64,000 nt of DNA, from NCBI GenBank assembly GCA_902806565.1, contig CADCXA010000031.1, forward strand, positions 806,001 to 870,000. Reading direction: 5' to 3'. The position numbers were made by a program, and so were the translations under genes. Below, one piece after another: positions 11,124 through 22,977 of the stretch (position 1 is the stretch's first letter; each line of letters starts with the position of its first letter). A model generated the notes under the pieces. That model had not been told where the DNA came from, searched no databases, and saw nothing but the letters and a program-made list of their open reading frames with translations. This stretch comes from Hypoxylon rubiginosum (taxonomy: Eukaryota > Ascomycota > Sordariomycetes > Xylariales > Hypoxylaceae).

Positions 11124-12284
11124 GTGCCGCGTCTGCTCACCTTCGCCAGGCGTGGCGTGGCGTCCCAACGAGTAGCGACCGGATCAGTCACGCGGTGCCC
11201 TCTTCCGGCCCGACCTTCGTCGGGGAGGGCGACTCAGAGCCCATGGCCGGCCGGTACGGAACCCAAGCGACGGTTCACCTCCGGGATCCCCTGGGAACCC
11301 GCAGAGGCGCAGGCTGCTAGATTCATCACCCTCTTCTCCTTCACCTCTAAACCTTTTTTTCCACTCATCAACGATTTCCCACCACCCCTGTCGTTCTACC
11401 TATCAACACAGGGGTGGTGGGTGGGTGCGCGTTCTTACAAGTACACCACACTCTGGAACGCCGCCCACATGGCCGCGGCACCGGTAGCCGTGAAACCTCT
11501 TCGCTGCACACCCGGTGGTAGCGCCGCCACTGCCACGCCCGCTGCTAAGAAGAACGGCACCAACGGCGCGGCGCTAGCTAACAGCAGCGTCCGCCGCTCG
11601 CTCTTCGGAAACGGCGCCAAGCCCGCCATCCCCGCGGATGACGGCGACGACATCGAGATCGTCGACCTCAGGGGTGTACACCACAGCATTGTCACACCCC
11701 TACCGGTGGCAAGGTCCTAAAGGGTCGAAGCCTTGATGAGCACATCCGACGCAGCCCACCTGGCAGTATTCTCCGATAATAACTACTATAGAAATATGGC
11801 CGGGTGGGCTGGGTCGCTTGAGCCGCCTTCGGGGAGGCCACCGCCAGGGAGTCCACTTTCTAGCTTTATAAGCAACACTTTCGCAACACCTAGACGGCAG
11901 AGACCGATCCTCTGGACACGGAGGAACCCAAGAGGGCAAAGGGTCAACACCATTACCATCACCCTCCCTCTGCCACCCGAAAGCCCTACGCCCTGGCCTT
12001 CTTCGACTTCGATAGATACTACGGAGAGGGCCGGGGCGGTGGGTGCTACTAGCAACGATGCCGACTCCCGCATCCGTCGATCAGGACAAGGCCGAACGTA
12101 CAGTTCGATCAGTACATCACTGGCGGTCCGGTTCGGTCAACGCAGGACTAACGGCACACTACTTCCCTCAACCGTCCAACATTCATTCCAAGAAAATCAA
12201 CACTTGGTGAATCCATTGCATCCTACCAACAGACACTTGACTAACGGCGCCGTACTGCACCATCACACTTCGGGTGCCTACTAG
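11124..12284 (+). pseudogene. Hypothetical GC-rich open region broken by one in-frame stop
   Basis: Two long open stretches in the same frame, 11124-11717 and 11721-12284, are separated by a single TAA at 11718-11720. A plausible start is the ATG at 11470 (context CCCACATGGCC), giving MAAAPVAVKPLRCTPGG, an Ala/Pro/Ser-rich stretch and DDGDDIEIVDL. The second part is Ser/Thr/Arg/Pro-rich. I recognise no domain. The stop could be a true truncation, lie in a short unrecognised intron (no strong donor seen) or be a sequencing error. It sits just downstream of the methyltransferase-like relic and may belong to the same decayed locus. Confidence 0.35.
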
Positions 12285-13704
12285 ATAGACGCAATAAATG
12301 CACAATACAATATAGTCATCTTTGCTCATCAGAGTGTTCTCTTCAATTGAATCGTCGTTTAAACACAGTGTGAAATGTCTTGCTTTATGCTTTACCGCGT
12401 TGACTCAAGTGAATGTCGCCCGCCCCTTTTCTTTCGGAGTTAAGTGTATGCTTACCTAATTTTAGAAGCTCTTCGGATCCATACACGAGGTAAAACAACC
12501 ATCTCTGCGTGTCATCTCTGCGTGTCCTGGTTAGTTCGTTTTGCTTGACTGAGTGGTCAAGGGCTGCTGTCAAGTAGTCATATTTCATAAGATCTAAAGC
12601 AAGGCTTCTCTAATTCACACACCAATTAGCCACACTCTCCGCCCCCTTTTCCACATCTGCCATCTACCACGCGAATCAGATCTTCTTAATCCTAGTTCTT
12701 GACCCCATGAGTAAATTCTCCTATTCGCCAGCTCAACCCTTAGCTTCGGTCTGGTGGTTCCTGTTTCAAGTGAATGGGGACTTGGGATATATTTTCTTCG
12801 TAGATGGACTAGTCATGATAGGTATTTTTCGAGCGTCCTGAAACCATCGAGAGCCTGCTAGTAAGCTGACCGTGGTAATTACTGCGCATCTACAGCTTAT
12901 TAGAACTTGATAATATTATTAAGTATCTTGATTTTACCTCCTTGCTCATCTGCTCTTACTCCCCTACGCGTTTCCGCGAGTGCATGAGGATACATCGAAG
13001 CCGGTGGCCTGAACTAAGTACAATGGTCTACTGAACTTGACATGTCATAGAACTATCGAAAAAATATAATACGGGAAGCTAATTATGGAATGATGATCTG
13101 TCGTGCGGGTGGTCAGTCAGAGTCTACCTGTGTCATCACCAAGGTGCCGACCAGCAGTATGCGAACCTTGGTGGCATTTATCCGTGTTCCTTTTATGTGT
13201 GAACGTAAAGCGGCTGACTTGTGACTTATTCAATACCTGCTAACTGGGAGGTAACTATTAGTTACCTGCCGAGTGTTGTCGCATGATGCTACCTCGTTGT
13301 ACCGTCTAATGTCCAGCGTATCTGATGTAGCCTACCTAGCTCAACGCATTTCGCATGTGAATAAATATTACATGACAAGCAGAAAGGCGCCTGAAGAGAG
13401 AAGTCAATGTAGAGGTAGAGTTAGGAATGTACCCTCCACACCTCAACCGAGCCAAACACCTCCCGGATAAATTCGCAGGCAGTGCTGCGGCCAAGTCGGC
13501 AGCGCGTCCCGACATGGCGATCTGCCGGACTCGTGGTGTGTACCGCATCTCGTATGCGGCCTAGAAATAACCCGAGCGGTGGGCGCATTCTGACCAGTTG
13601 AAGAGGCTGTTAATATGGACACGATATTTGGCCGATATGGGAGACTCCATCCGTGACAGAAAAATAGGTATTGGCTAGCTGTGAGCATGCAGATACATAT
13701 GCAT
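12285..13704. other. Intergenic region, no gene seen
   Basis: Ordinary-composition DNA between the repeat-rich locus and the LPMO gene. Open frames are short and overlap. A short direct repeat (CATCTCTGCGTGTC) lies near 12500-12530. The 3' end contains the presumed promoter of the AA9 gene. Confidence 0.5.
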
Positions 13705-13712
13705 CATATAAG
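13705..13712 (+). promoter_or_regulatory. Putative TATA box of the AA9 gene
   Basis: CATATAAG lies about 85 nt upstream of the ATG at 13795, a suitable position for the core promoter of a secreted, probably inducible, carbohydrate-active enzyme gene. Confidence 0.45.
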
Positions 13713-13794
13713 CCCGCTTCCGTCATGCAGGCTCTGTAGGTGAGGTCGAGCTGTGTTGGTGAAGCGATCGATTGAGCGTCAGATATACGACATC

Positions 13795-15168
13795 ATGAAG
13801 TTTCAAGGCTCCCTAGCTGTAGTAGCAGCTGCGGCTGCCACGCTCGTAGAGGTTGCGCAGGCACACTGTTACATCTACGTAAGAGCTCAAAAGAACTAAA
13901 CCGGTCCTTTCTCGTAAAACGAACGGGAGAAACTATCGTAACTAACATGCTCTTCCAATCCAGTCCGTCTACGTCAACGGTGTCGACACCGGCACCTTTC
14001 AAGGCATCCGCACGCCCGCCTACAATGGCCCGGCGCCCTACGGCTACGCCAACGGCCCCGTCAAGGACCTCGACAGCATCGACATGCGGTGCAACGTGCT
14101 CGGCGACCACCAGGTCCCGCACACGATCCAAGTGAAGCCCGGCGACAACCTGACGAGTTCGTAACTCCCTCCCCATCTTCCCAACCCACCCCTCAGACCT
14201 CAACCTCATCTACGATTCCCAATACTGATATACTCGAAAACCTGCAGTGGACTGGCACCACGACGCCCGCACCGCGACCGACGACGTCATCGCCTCGTCG
14301 CACCACGGCCCGGCCATGGTGTACCTGAGCCCGGACCCGCCGGCCGACAACTCGTTCGTCAAGATCTGGGAGGAAGGCAAATTCGCCGAGGGCGTGGGCG
14401 CTCTCGCTCCGGGTAAATGGGCCACGACGGCCGACATCGCCGCCAATAGTGGCAAGATGAACGTGCGGGTCCCGCAGGGGCTCAAGGCTGGTTTGTAAGT
14501 TGTATACATCTTCTGCTTACCTACCTCTCGACGGATGGGAGATATATATGAGAGGATAACGTGTGCTGATTATTAAATATGATTGAAATAGTTACCTCCT
14601 CCGCGCCGAGATGATCGGGCTCCACGAGGCCGAGGTCAGTTACCAGAAGAACCCGATCCGCGGGGCCCAGTTCTACCCCAACTGCATCCAACTCGAGGTC
14701 CAGGGCGACGGCGAAGTCGAGTTACCCGAAGGAGTCAGTTTTCCGGGGGCTTACAAGTGGGATGACCCGGGCGTCGTTTACGATGTACGTTGACCCTATA
14801 ATTATCCCCCTTTACCCCTTTTAACCCCTATTCCAAGTCTTCCCCCTCAATCAATCAATCCACCAATTCACCCCACTAACATCACAACCCCCCCAATCTA
14901 GGTATACTGCTCGACCAAAACAACCACCACCGCCCCCTGCGCGACCGCGTACCAGATCCCCGGCCCGACCGTGTGGTCCGGCGCCTGGCCCGCCACCCCC
15001 TCCGTCGCCCTCGGCCCCATGACGGGCGCCACCCGCGCCGCCGCCACCTGGGATACGTGGATCGTCAAGTCCGTCGTCACCTCCGCCTCGGCGGGCAAGG
15101 TCCTCGGAACCTCTACCTACGAGGCCCAGTGGTCCAGTACCTATCACGCTCCGACCCCGACCGCATAG
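13795..15168 (+). CDS. AA9 family lytic polysaccharide monooxygenase (formerly GH61)
   Basis: Secreted copper enzyme that oxidatively cleaves cellulose or related beta-glucans and boosts hydrolases. Five exons (13795-13878, 13964-14156, 14248-14494, 14592-14784, 14902-15168) join in frame to 327 residues. Donors are GTAAGA, GTTCGT, GTAAGT and GTACGT. Residues 1-23 are a signal peptide (KFQGSLAVVAAAAATLVEVAQA after Met), so cleavage leaves His24 as mature residue 1, the first copper ligand. The second ligand is His111 in SSHHGPAMVYL, following DWHHDAR. QFYPNC (201-206) supplies the conserved Gln and the axial Tyr203, with His186 nearby. There is no C-terminal CBM1 or GPI signal, only a Ser/Thr-rich tail. 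The second intron's GTTCGT donor is chosen because it keeps NLT in frame with MDWHHD. No other cellulase gene is adjacent. Confidence 0.95.
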
Positions 15169-15780
15169 CCCCCCCCTCACCCTACCCCTTAGTCAACCTG
15201 AGCAAGTTCTCACCGGCGCCTGAGAGGTGAATAGGCTGGTAGGTTAGGTAGCTAGGTAGATATAGGCACATGGTTCGGATATCCAGTTGCGGATTCATGT
15301 CTAAGTCAGTTATCCGGAGTAGAGCGATATTAATCTCTCTCTCAAAGGGTTGTTCGGCATAGTTCAGCATAGTAAAGGGAGAGAACCATACTTCATAAAC
15401 ATCGCGCACATAATTCCCAAGGTACTGCTTATTACAAATCACAGGTGACATTCACAAGCTTCCGGGACTAAGCTAACACTAATGGGGTTTTTTTATTACA
15501 CTATGCTCGTACACTTCAAAAACTACCTTATGCAGGTAGTAATGATGCCCTAGCAATACATATGGCGCTAGTAGCAGCGTCTTTCAAGATCAACAACGAC
15601 AGCAGCAGTTAGAAGCAACTCATGATTTCAACGAGCGCACCTAAGATTGGTGTGCATAACAGGATTTGGAATGAGAAAATGTGCAAATGCCAAGACGAGT
15701 CCCCAGTATGTTAGACCTTCTCTCCGATCGGCCATAGAAGGGGTACGGTGATGTTGCAAAGAAGAAGAAAAAGGCGAGAT
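15169..15780. other. Short convergent intergenic region
   Basis: This separates the 3' ends of the AA9 gene (+) and the Argonaute gene (-), so both transcripts run toward each other across about 0.6 kb. No open frame or structured RNA is evident. Confidence 0.55.
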
Positions 15781-18700
15781 TCAGATGTAGAACATTGTGT
15801 CCAATAGATTCGGGTGAATGGTGATACCCTCCTGATATGCCTTTGCATCTTTGGGCTTCCCTGCAACGCTTGACGATCCTCCTTGTTTCTGGCTGCTAAG
15901 TGCTGACGTGCCCCCTTTCTTGCTGCTATCGGACGATGGAGTCGGGTCGTCGAAAAGACGGTTCAGGTAACATCGAGCTCTCTCGCAGACGATGTCTGCA
16001 TAAAATGCGGGTGTTGCCACGCTTACTGCCTTCGTAGCCCGGCCGTACACATAGCAAAGGTTATGTGTTACTGCCTCCAGACGATTGGCGGCATCCTGTT
16101 GTGGCAGGAGTTGGAAAATCTCGTCGTGGATCACAAAGTAATGAATGGGTCTGGCCGTTCCTTTAATTGCGTTATGCGGCTGAAGGAAAAAGTCCCAATT
16201 ACGGGCCTCCGTCACTCCACGGTCAACAACAGTACCCGGCTTGTTATTGAAGTTCTTCTGGGCCGCATCCTGTGCGTTTGTTGGATAAAAGCGCGTGTGG
16301 TGGCGCTTTCCAACGATGATGATCGTGATGTGAGGATACCCCTCCTTCTGTTCAGACTGAGAATAGAGTTCCTTGCACGCATCGCGAAGACGGGGGAGCT
16401 CATCCTTGATGACTATGTCGTATTGACCCTCCGACACGCCATCGCGATAGACAAGGATGTTCTTGGGGAGAACTTTGTTCTTGCTTCTCCACAGGAGCAG
16501 TCGCGTCGACAGCATCTCATGAAGCGCCGAGACCATTTCTTGACGTGCTACGTCCTGGCGGCGAAGGACAGCTGGCCACTGTCCAAGATTTGAATCGACA
16601 CTTGCCACCATCCCAGCAACACTGGGAGCCTTCTCGCTTGACGAGGGCGAAGGGTGGGTGACGTCAATACCAACAACCATTGTCTCATTTAGGGGCATGT
16701 CGAACTTGACAAAGTGGTTGTTACCTCCGAGCTTCAAGTTGAACTTCATGGCAACATTGGCAATGTACTGGCCATTCCTTCCAGTCGATCCGGACAACTT
16801 CTGTCCATCGACGCATATTGTCGCGATTCCGTAAGTAATATCGCCGAGTCGCTTGATAGCGCCGTATATTGGTGCTGTTGTTTTGCGAGGCAGGACGACG
16901 AGAAGTAAGTTGATCTTGGACTTACTCTGGCTAGCCTCTTTGAACACTTTCTCGGCGTCGGTCTCGTCTCTGATCTCAATAGAATGAGATCGAAGAGCAA
17001 CTGGCTTGCTGTAGTTGATCCCGGTCTTGGTAAGCTCCCTCTTGAACTCGTCCATCAAGTCCCCGGGGTTATTGTTCGGCCTGTTGTAGGGATTCTTTTG
17101 TCCCCCGGCTGAGAGCACGACGTACGACCATTGCACGAGCATGCCCCTCGCTCTAAACTGATTCCTCAACATATTCCATGAGGCATCTCTGATGTCAGCA
17201 GACGTTTTGCTGTACTCAACACGTGGCGCCGCTAGAACTCGAGCATCGACCGCGATAAGTTTGGGGTTAACACGGATCCCAGCCATCATCTACATGGGAT
17301 ATATTAGTAAATACTTTAATCATAGCTGGATTTTCATCTAATGCAATTCAAACTTACCAGCTTGGTACCTCCTGTACCGAGCCCAGTCGCCTCGAAACCG
17401 AACTGCTGGATGTGACTTGCGTTGACACCCGGCGGACTCGCAGATAGTGTGATCATCTCAGACATCTGAGCAGGACTCAACTTGGCCTTTGCAACCTGGC
17501 CAGGTACTACGTCGCAGACCTCGGGCGGGAGGTAGACCGGGTCGCTTGGAGTCCCTACGTTGATAACGGGTTCGGTCGGTTCACGGAGGGGAAGGTTGTA
17601 TTCTGCTTATGTCAGTATGTTTAGGTATTTTTGAATATGGTCGAAATCCAATCTTACTCTCTTTGAAGAAATTGTAAACCGTGATATACCCGGAATTGCC
17701 ATCTCTCTCATACCAGAACAACACCTCGTGCGCGTTGGCTGCATATCGCGGAACTCTTGGCGGACGTTCTAGGTCTCGACCATCCTCCTTCGTAGCCAGG
17801 CCCCAGATCGTCCTGATTCCATGGACGGGCTTGCTCTGGCCTCCCTCCCCACGAATCGTCAAGTTGGGTTTTACCCTGAGTCTCTTCAGGAATGCAGCGA
17901 GTTTGTAGTCGTTGCATGATATGCCTTGATCCCGATAGCCCCTTCTATAATTACCCATGAGGCCTACGAGGGGGCCAACCTGGTAGAAGGCGGCGTGGCT
18001 CACGTTGACATTGACAAGGACGCGCGACGTGGCCAATCGAATGCTGGCATATGAGCCTTTCATTCCCGTTAAGCCACCGCGTAAGTCCATCCCCGGGTTT
18101 TCAGCGGTGGGAATCTGAAACACCTTATGTGCCCCGATTGTGACGCAGTTATTGCTCGCCGTTCGGGGGTGATAGTTGCGGAGAATATTCAACGCCTGCA
18201 CCACCTCATCTTTGACATGATAAACTGCCGAAGGGTCGGTGGAAGCTAGGTATTGGGTGAGATCGGATAATGGAAAGCTCTTGTCTTTCTTGATGGCTAC
18301 CTTGTAGGTCTTTTGGCTTGGGGGCGCATTCCCATCCGGATCATTGGGCGGGTACCGAATATCTTTGGACATCTCATCGCCGCCCGGAAGATCATTGGGC
18401 GTCGACAAGATATACGATTTGAAGTCTGAGACGACTACTAGTTTGGGAATTGTACCGGCCACCACCATCAGCTGACGAATGATGAGCTCCTTTTTTCTAG
18501 AGCTAACCTTTGGCTCAATCTCGCCGATCGTGAATCGATGTAGGGTTGCATCTTCGGGCACTTTCATCTCGAAGTAGTTAGCCCAAACCACAACTTTACC
18601 GCCCATGCTTCCGTATCCCGGGCGTCGAGGGTAGTCTCGAGTGACTCCACCTTCGATGGGAGAGTTGACGATCTTGTTCTCGATCGTTTTGATGGTTTCG

Positions 18701-18992
18701 TTAGGTCTCTTGTCGCTGGGATTATCCGTCCTGTCATCATAAAAGTTAGACTGTGAAGATAAACCACCTTGGTGATCGAAGGGCTTTGAACTTACATGTG
18801 AATGCTGGGTCCTTCATGGCCTAAGCCACCACCACCTCTGCCACTACCACCTCTGCCGCCGCCACCTCGTCCACCGTATCCTCCTCCTCCGCCTCGTCCA
18901 TCGTATCCTCCACCTCTACCGCCACCTCGGCCGCCGCCACGGCCACCACCTCTTCCGCCACCTCCACCTCGTACGCCCTGCCAACTGGACAT
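15781..18992 (-). CDS. Argonaute (N, PAZ, MID and PIWI domains, RGG-rich N-terminus)
   Basis: Guide-RNA-binding effector of RNA silencing, comparable in layout to fungal QDE-2-type proteins. Exons on the minus strand, 18992-18796, 18730-17658, 17602-17358 and 17289-15781, join in frame to 1007 residues. Introns are 65, 55 and 68 nt; the first has TCTAAC just before the acceptor. Residues about 7-55 are RGG/GGY repeats, a likely RNA- or methyl-arginine-dependent region. N and PAZ domains span roughly 70-445 (EVLFWYERDG, then YNFFKEKYNLPL); the linker LSPAQMSEMITLSASPPGVN follows. The PIWI catalytic residues are visible: Asp714 (VGIDVTHPS), Glu756 (ARQEM), Asp788 (YRDGVSEGQ) and Asp937 (TPAFYADIVCERARC), a DEDD rather than DEDH set that should allow slicing. 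The C-terminus has a Ser/Lys/Gly insert before the final hydrophobic MFYI. No dicer or polymerase gene is nearby. Confidence 0.96.
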
Positions 18993-20688
18993 GGCAAATG
19001 CTAAGTTGCCAGAAAGGCGAGTGTTTGGTGCGAAATATTGGGTTCTGTGCTGTGTGTTCCAGGGCAGTGTTGAGAGACGCCGCTTAGAGGGAACTTGATC
19101 GGACGGCGCAAGATAGATGGGCCAGCACAGATCTGATGAACTGGCACAGGTTGGTTCAGTTTTCTGATGATCTTTTGTGTGAGGAGAAGATGGTAAGAAA
19201 GGATGGAAAGGTGAGGAATGAGAAAGTAAGAGGTAGAAGGAAACAAATTGGTAGGTGGGAAGTCGGATCGATAAATACTAGATTAATAAGTCGCGTCCGT
19301 ACTTTGTTTACGTAAACCTGGCAACAGCGACACGTGTCTCCAGGCGCGTAACAGCTAGGGCAACAGTTGCCGGTTTGGCAAGACGCAGACGTCGTTTCCT
19401 GTTTTCGCGGCGGGGAGCAACGTACAGCTACATACATGTATGTACCTAGCATACCTACTGCAGGTACCAGGCACCCAAACTGTGAGGTCATATATTATTG
19501 TAACGAGGCGCAATACTTTTGCACCCCCGGGGTGAAGTGGCATTCGAAAAAGGAGTCATAAGATGAGTGTCTATACTATACATAGTAAGGTACATACTAC
19601 ACGTGCACTCGTGAATTCGTGCATACACATCATGTACATACTCAGTACAAAATACAAGTATATAGGTACATCAATTATGTAGATGGATGTAACTTGGTGT
19701 GTTGGTTCAGGTCGTGTTAGATATCTGGTTCGCAGGCACGTAGGTAGGTATGATGGTGCTTGTGTTGGCCCATGGTAGTTGTGATATGTGATGTCCACCT
19801 GCATTCGTTTGTTCTTTGTCTGACGTTGGCAAAGCTTTGGTGGTGCTCCATAATCCACGAGAGGCATCAAACAGAGAAAGAGAGACACATACAGGGAAAG
19901 AAATGAGTAGCGGAGGATTCTTACATGCACGTACCTAATTAATAATAGAGCAGTTGCTTCTTCCATTATGTATCATATAGGGGGGGGAGCTTGACACAGT
20001 ACCCAACACAACACCAAGCTACAATCTACCTGCTTGCTAATTCTTTGATACCCCTTCAATCATGCTGGAAGCTGGATCTTACACCCTACATGTAATTATT
20101 TACCCAACTTCCCCTTTCCTTGATACCTAGTGCATATTATGTTGACGCATGTAGGTAGGTACAAATATGATCTGATGCCACCGAGCAATCACCAAAGCCA
20201 ACACGATCTCCTGTCTAAGAAGGCCTGCTGCATAGGGGATTTACTGGAAAGAAATGCTCTCATTTCGCATTTGAATTCTGACGTATTATCTTTTGCGGCA
20301 ATTAGTGTACACCTGCAATCATCGTGAGTTGGTTTGGGAAATAGTAAATCTGTATTCTTGGTTTACATGGCTGAAATCCTACAGGCATTACAAGCAAGCA
20401 GATGGTAGACCAGTGACAACGCATCAAACAGGTTGAATACAAGCAAGCTTCACCCGATCCTCCACCTAGTTTGCACCTCAGAAATGAGGAAATGGTCAAT
20501 AATCTGTCCAAGTGCTATTGCAAGGGGAATGGCGTCTCGTGTCTTGCTAATAGTCGAGCGAATGCCTCCATCTCGATGAGTTTCCTGTGATCTGCCTCCG
20601 CTTCAAATATCAGCCATAGCTCACTTGTGACCAATCATGCATATCAACTCACGTGTGTATTGGCGGTATCACCGTGACCTTAATATCC
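18993..20688. other. Intergenic region upstream of Argonaute, no gene seen
   Basis: This holds the Argonaute promoter and leader (nearest 18993), a 16-bp palindrome at 19429-19444 and several TAGGTA/TACATA words. The open frames present are short and unconvincing on both strands. Confidence 0.5.
19429..19444. repeat. 16-bp perfect palindrome
   Basis: TACATACATGTATGTA is self-complementary, with the same ACATGT core as the palindrome at 111-126. It lies about 440 bp upstream of the Argonaute start. Confidence 0.7.
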
Positions 20689-21600
20689 TTACCACTCCCG
20701 AAGTACATACTGCTCGTTGTTCTCTACCACCACTCTTATACGAGGATTGAGTCCGTGCTGCGTAAACATTTCACGGAGACTCTTCTCCGTCTTCTCTGCA
20801 TTCATTTGCAGATATTCTTCCTCGCGAGGAGGGAAATCCTCCGCAGATTTGAACATGCTACCAGGTTTCCTGTGTTTCGATTCCCCCCGGGGGGGCCAGA
20901 TGTGCAAGTTGATGTGCAAGTTGATGTGCAAGTTCACCCTCGCAGCGTTGCCGTTGCGGGGGTAAGGGTTTATATCAGCGTTGCGAGGGTAAAGGTTAAC
21001 ATATGGGACGACAAGGTATACATTTTCCAGCGACTTCATGCCCCCAAGTATAGTCGAGTCGCACACCGAGACTGGGACATTGATGTGTGGTACACGAAGG
21101 GCGACGTTCCGGACGCTGAAGATCCAGTGGTCTCCAGGCAACAGGGGCGGTCCTTCCCCGTTGATTGGTCTGCGTACAAAGCGGAACCAGTCGTAGTAAT
21201 GTTTATGATAGGAAATTTCGTAGTGGCTGTAATCAAAGTAGAAGACGTCGCGCTCGATGTCCGCGTAGATGTGCGCTGAAGAGACCTCTTCAATTACTTC
21301 GCGGCGTTTGCTGTTGGTTGTAGAGATGTTCACAGTGCCTGTGAAGCGAATTACTCTCTCGTATGGCAACAGTTTTTGGTCAGCGTCTCCTCTCTCCATA
21401 CGCCTGTCGACGACCCGATAGTTCCCAGCGTCTACTGCTGTGTAAAAGCGGCGTCCCTCAGATGTCAGGCTAAAGCAGTGTTGCATAGCCACGCTGTCTC
21501 GGTGGAAGTTCCAAATCATGAGCTGTATCTCTTTTGGCAACTGGGTGAAGTAATGAAACTCCTTTGGTTTTACTTTTTTCTTCGTCTTGTTCTTCGCCAT
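20689..21600 (-). CDS. 2EXR-domain protein
   Basis: An intronless frame of 303 residues. Residues about 18-33 (FTQLPKEIQLMIWNF) form the start of the 2EXR motif, an F-box-like Leu-Pro-x-Glu-Ile-x-x-x-Ile-Trp signature abundant in filamentous fungi and of unknown molecular role. Typical members then show a region with paired Val/Asn-rich strands, seen here around SVRNVALRVPHINVPV and LENVYLVVPYVN. Residues about 222-235 carry an unusual in-frame triplication NLHINLHINLH from 12-bp DNA repeats (20905-20937). ATG 21600 is chosen as the first Met before a Lys-rich start (AKNKTKKKVKPK). The neighbours give no hint of function. Confidence 0.75.
   Translation of the reverse strand: MAKNKTKKKVKPKEFHYFTQLPKEIQLMIWNFHRDSVAMQHCFSLTSEGRRFYTAVDAGNYRVVDRRMERGDADQKLLPYERVIRFTGTVNISTTNSKRREVIEEVSSAHIYADIERDVFYFDYSHYEISYHKHYYDWFRFVRRPINGEGPPLLPGDHWIFSVRNVALRVPHINVPVSVCDSTILGGMKSLENVYLVVPYVNLYPRNADINPYPRNGNAARVNLHINLHINLHIWPPRGESKHRKPGSMFKSAEDFPPREEEYLQMNAEKTEKSLREMFTQHGLNPRIRVVVENNEQYVLREW
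20905..20937. repeat. 12-bp in-frame tandem repeat within the 2EXR gene
   Basis: Nearly three copies of TTGATGTGCAAG on the plus strand encode repeated His-Ile-Asn-Leu on the minus strand. The unit length is a multiple of three, so copy-number change preserves the frame. Confidence 0.85.
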
Positions 21601-22977
21601 GTTGCTCTGTCTTCTACCTAACGTTGATAGGCGGGTCGGTCGGTAGGTACGAAGTGGGTGATCAGTAGGTATGTGATGGGTAGTTGTCTAGACGAGGAAT
21701 CAGAGTAGTAGCTGTCGTGTGTAGTTGTGTAGGATGAGAAGACTAATTATTTTAGTCTTGGAGTGCCGACAGAAGAATATTCCTTGTACTGACCATAATC
21801 CATGCCTTGGGCACCATTCCTAGGCACCAGTCAAGCATAGCATTGGCATGGTGCCTGGTTTTTATAATCGAGAAACTCAAGGCCAATGACCAGGAAAACG
21901 CTAGCCACCTAGGTGAGTTCTTTGCGACATCATTCATAGGGAGCTTGCTGTAAGGCCACCATCTAGAAACAATGCACCGGGCTAGACAAGCAAACCAAGC
22001 CGGAAGAACCCATAAGGCCAACAGTCACATATCATCAAAACAGAATAGTGGTAGGCACAAGAGCAGGAGCCTAATAGCCCTGCATGCATTATGTTCACGC
22101 CGCGAAGCCGGCGGCGAAGGAGCAGGATAAACCCTCCCCAGTTCATATGTACCTAGTAGTCGATGACATGACATGCTCCGGTTTACAGCAGGGAAGAAGA
22201 GAGAAAAAAGCAAAACAACAAAAATGCATGTTATGAGGAAAACGCCGTCCGAAAGATTCCATTCCATTCGGAGAAAGTGGTTGTCAAAAAAAAGAAAATC
22301 AGGCCAGCCCGCGCGCAAACCCACCCCCCAGTCCCAAAGTTAACCGAATAGCCAACCCCCTTTCCCTCCTGACCCCCCCTTAACCCCCTGGAAGTCCAAC
22401 CCTCTTTCAAGAGGAAAAAAACGCCATGCTATGAAAAAAGAATAGGGGTGATGCCCCTTAACTCGCAACTGCATCGCCCTCGCCGAACCGTTTTGAGAGC
22501 CGCTGGAGTCGGATGGCGCCCAGGAGGCGCGCGCGCGGGTAGCCTGGAAGCTAGAGTAGGAAGACAATCCGTATTGTACTGTACTGTATCCTGTTGTCCA
22601 TATGACGTGCTGGTATTCGTCATGCCGATTTCACATTAGTTTCCCGTTCAATATTTGCCCGTCCCCCCCAAAAGGCGCCGCCGCGTCCGCCTCCAAAACG
22701 ACTCCGCTTATGATTTATTGCTTTATTCGTTATGACATGAACCGGGAAAAAACTATGACTTTATGGGTATATAAATGTAATGATGTAAGATAAATAGCGG
22801 CAGCCGAAGCGAGAGGTAAAGAGGATATACGAAATTGGGTGGAAGCCCGAGGTAGAAATTTGGTGGAGTTTTAGCTTCGAAGCCAGAAGTAGGGGAGACT
22901 TGGACCCTTTCCGATCTTCGATATGGTCGTGGACTTATTGATGTAGGAAGTGTAGAAGGCCTATGGCAAGTGATGAC
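21601..22977. other. Intergenic region between the 2EXR and Zn2Cys6 genes
   Basis: No supportable gene. The interval contains the 2EXR promoter side and the transcription factor 3' side, a small imperfect inverted repeat of AGGCACCA/TGGTGCCT near 21820-21860 and C-rich tracts around 22320-22390. Confidence 0.5.

Noticed and set aside
18802..19098. Plus-strand Pro-rich frame opposite the Argonaute start
   Set aside because: It is the antisense shadow of the RGG-coding exon; the minus-strand gene explains it fully.
20653..21279. 208-codon plus-strand frame opposite the 2EXR gene
   Set aside because: The minus-strand frame has the recognised 2EXR motif and spans the whole region; the plus frame is its shadow.
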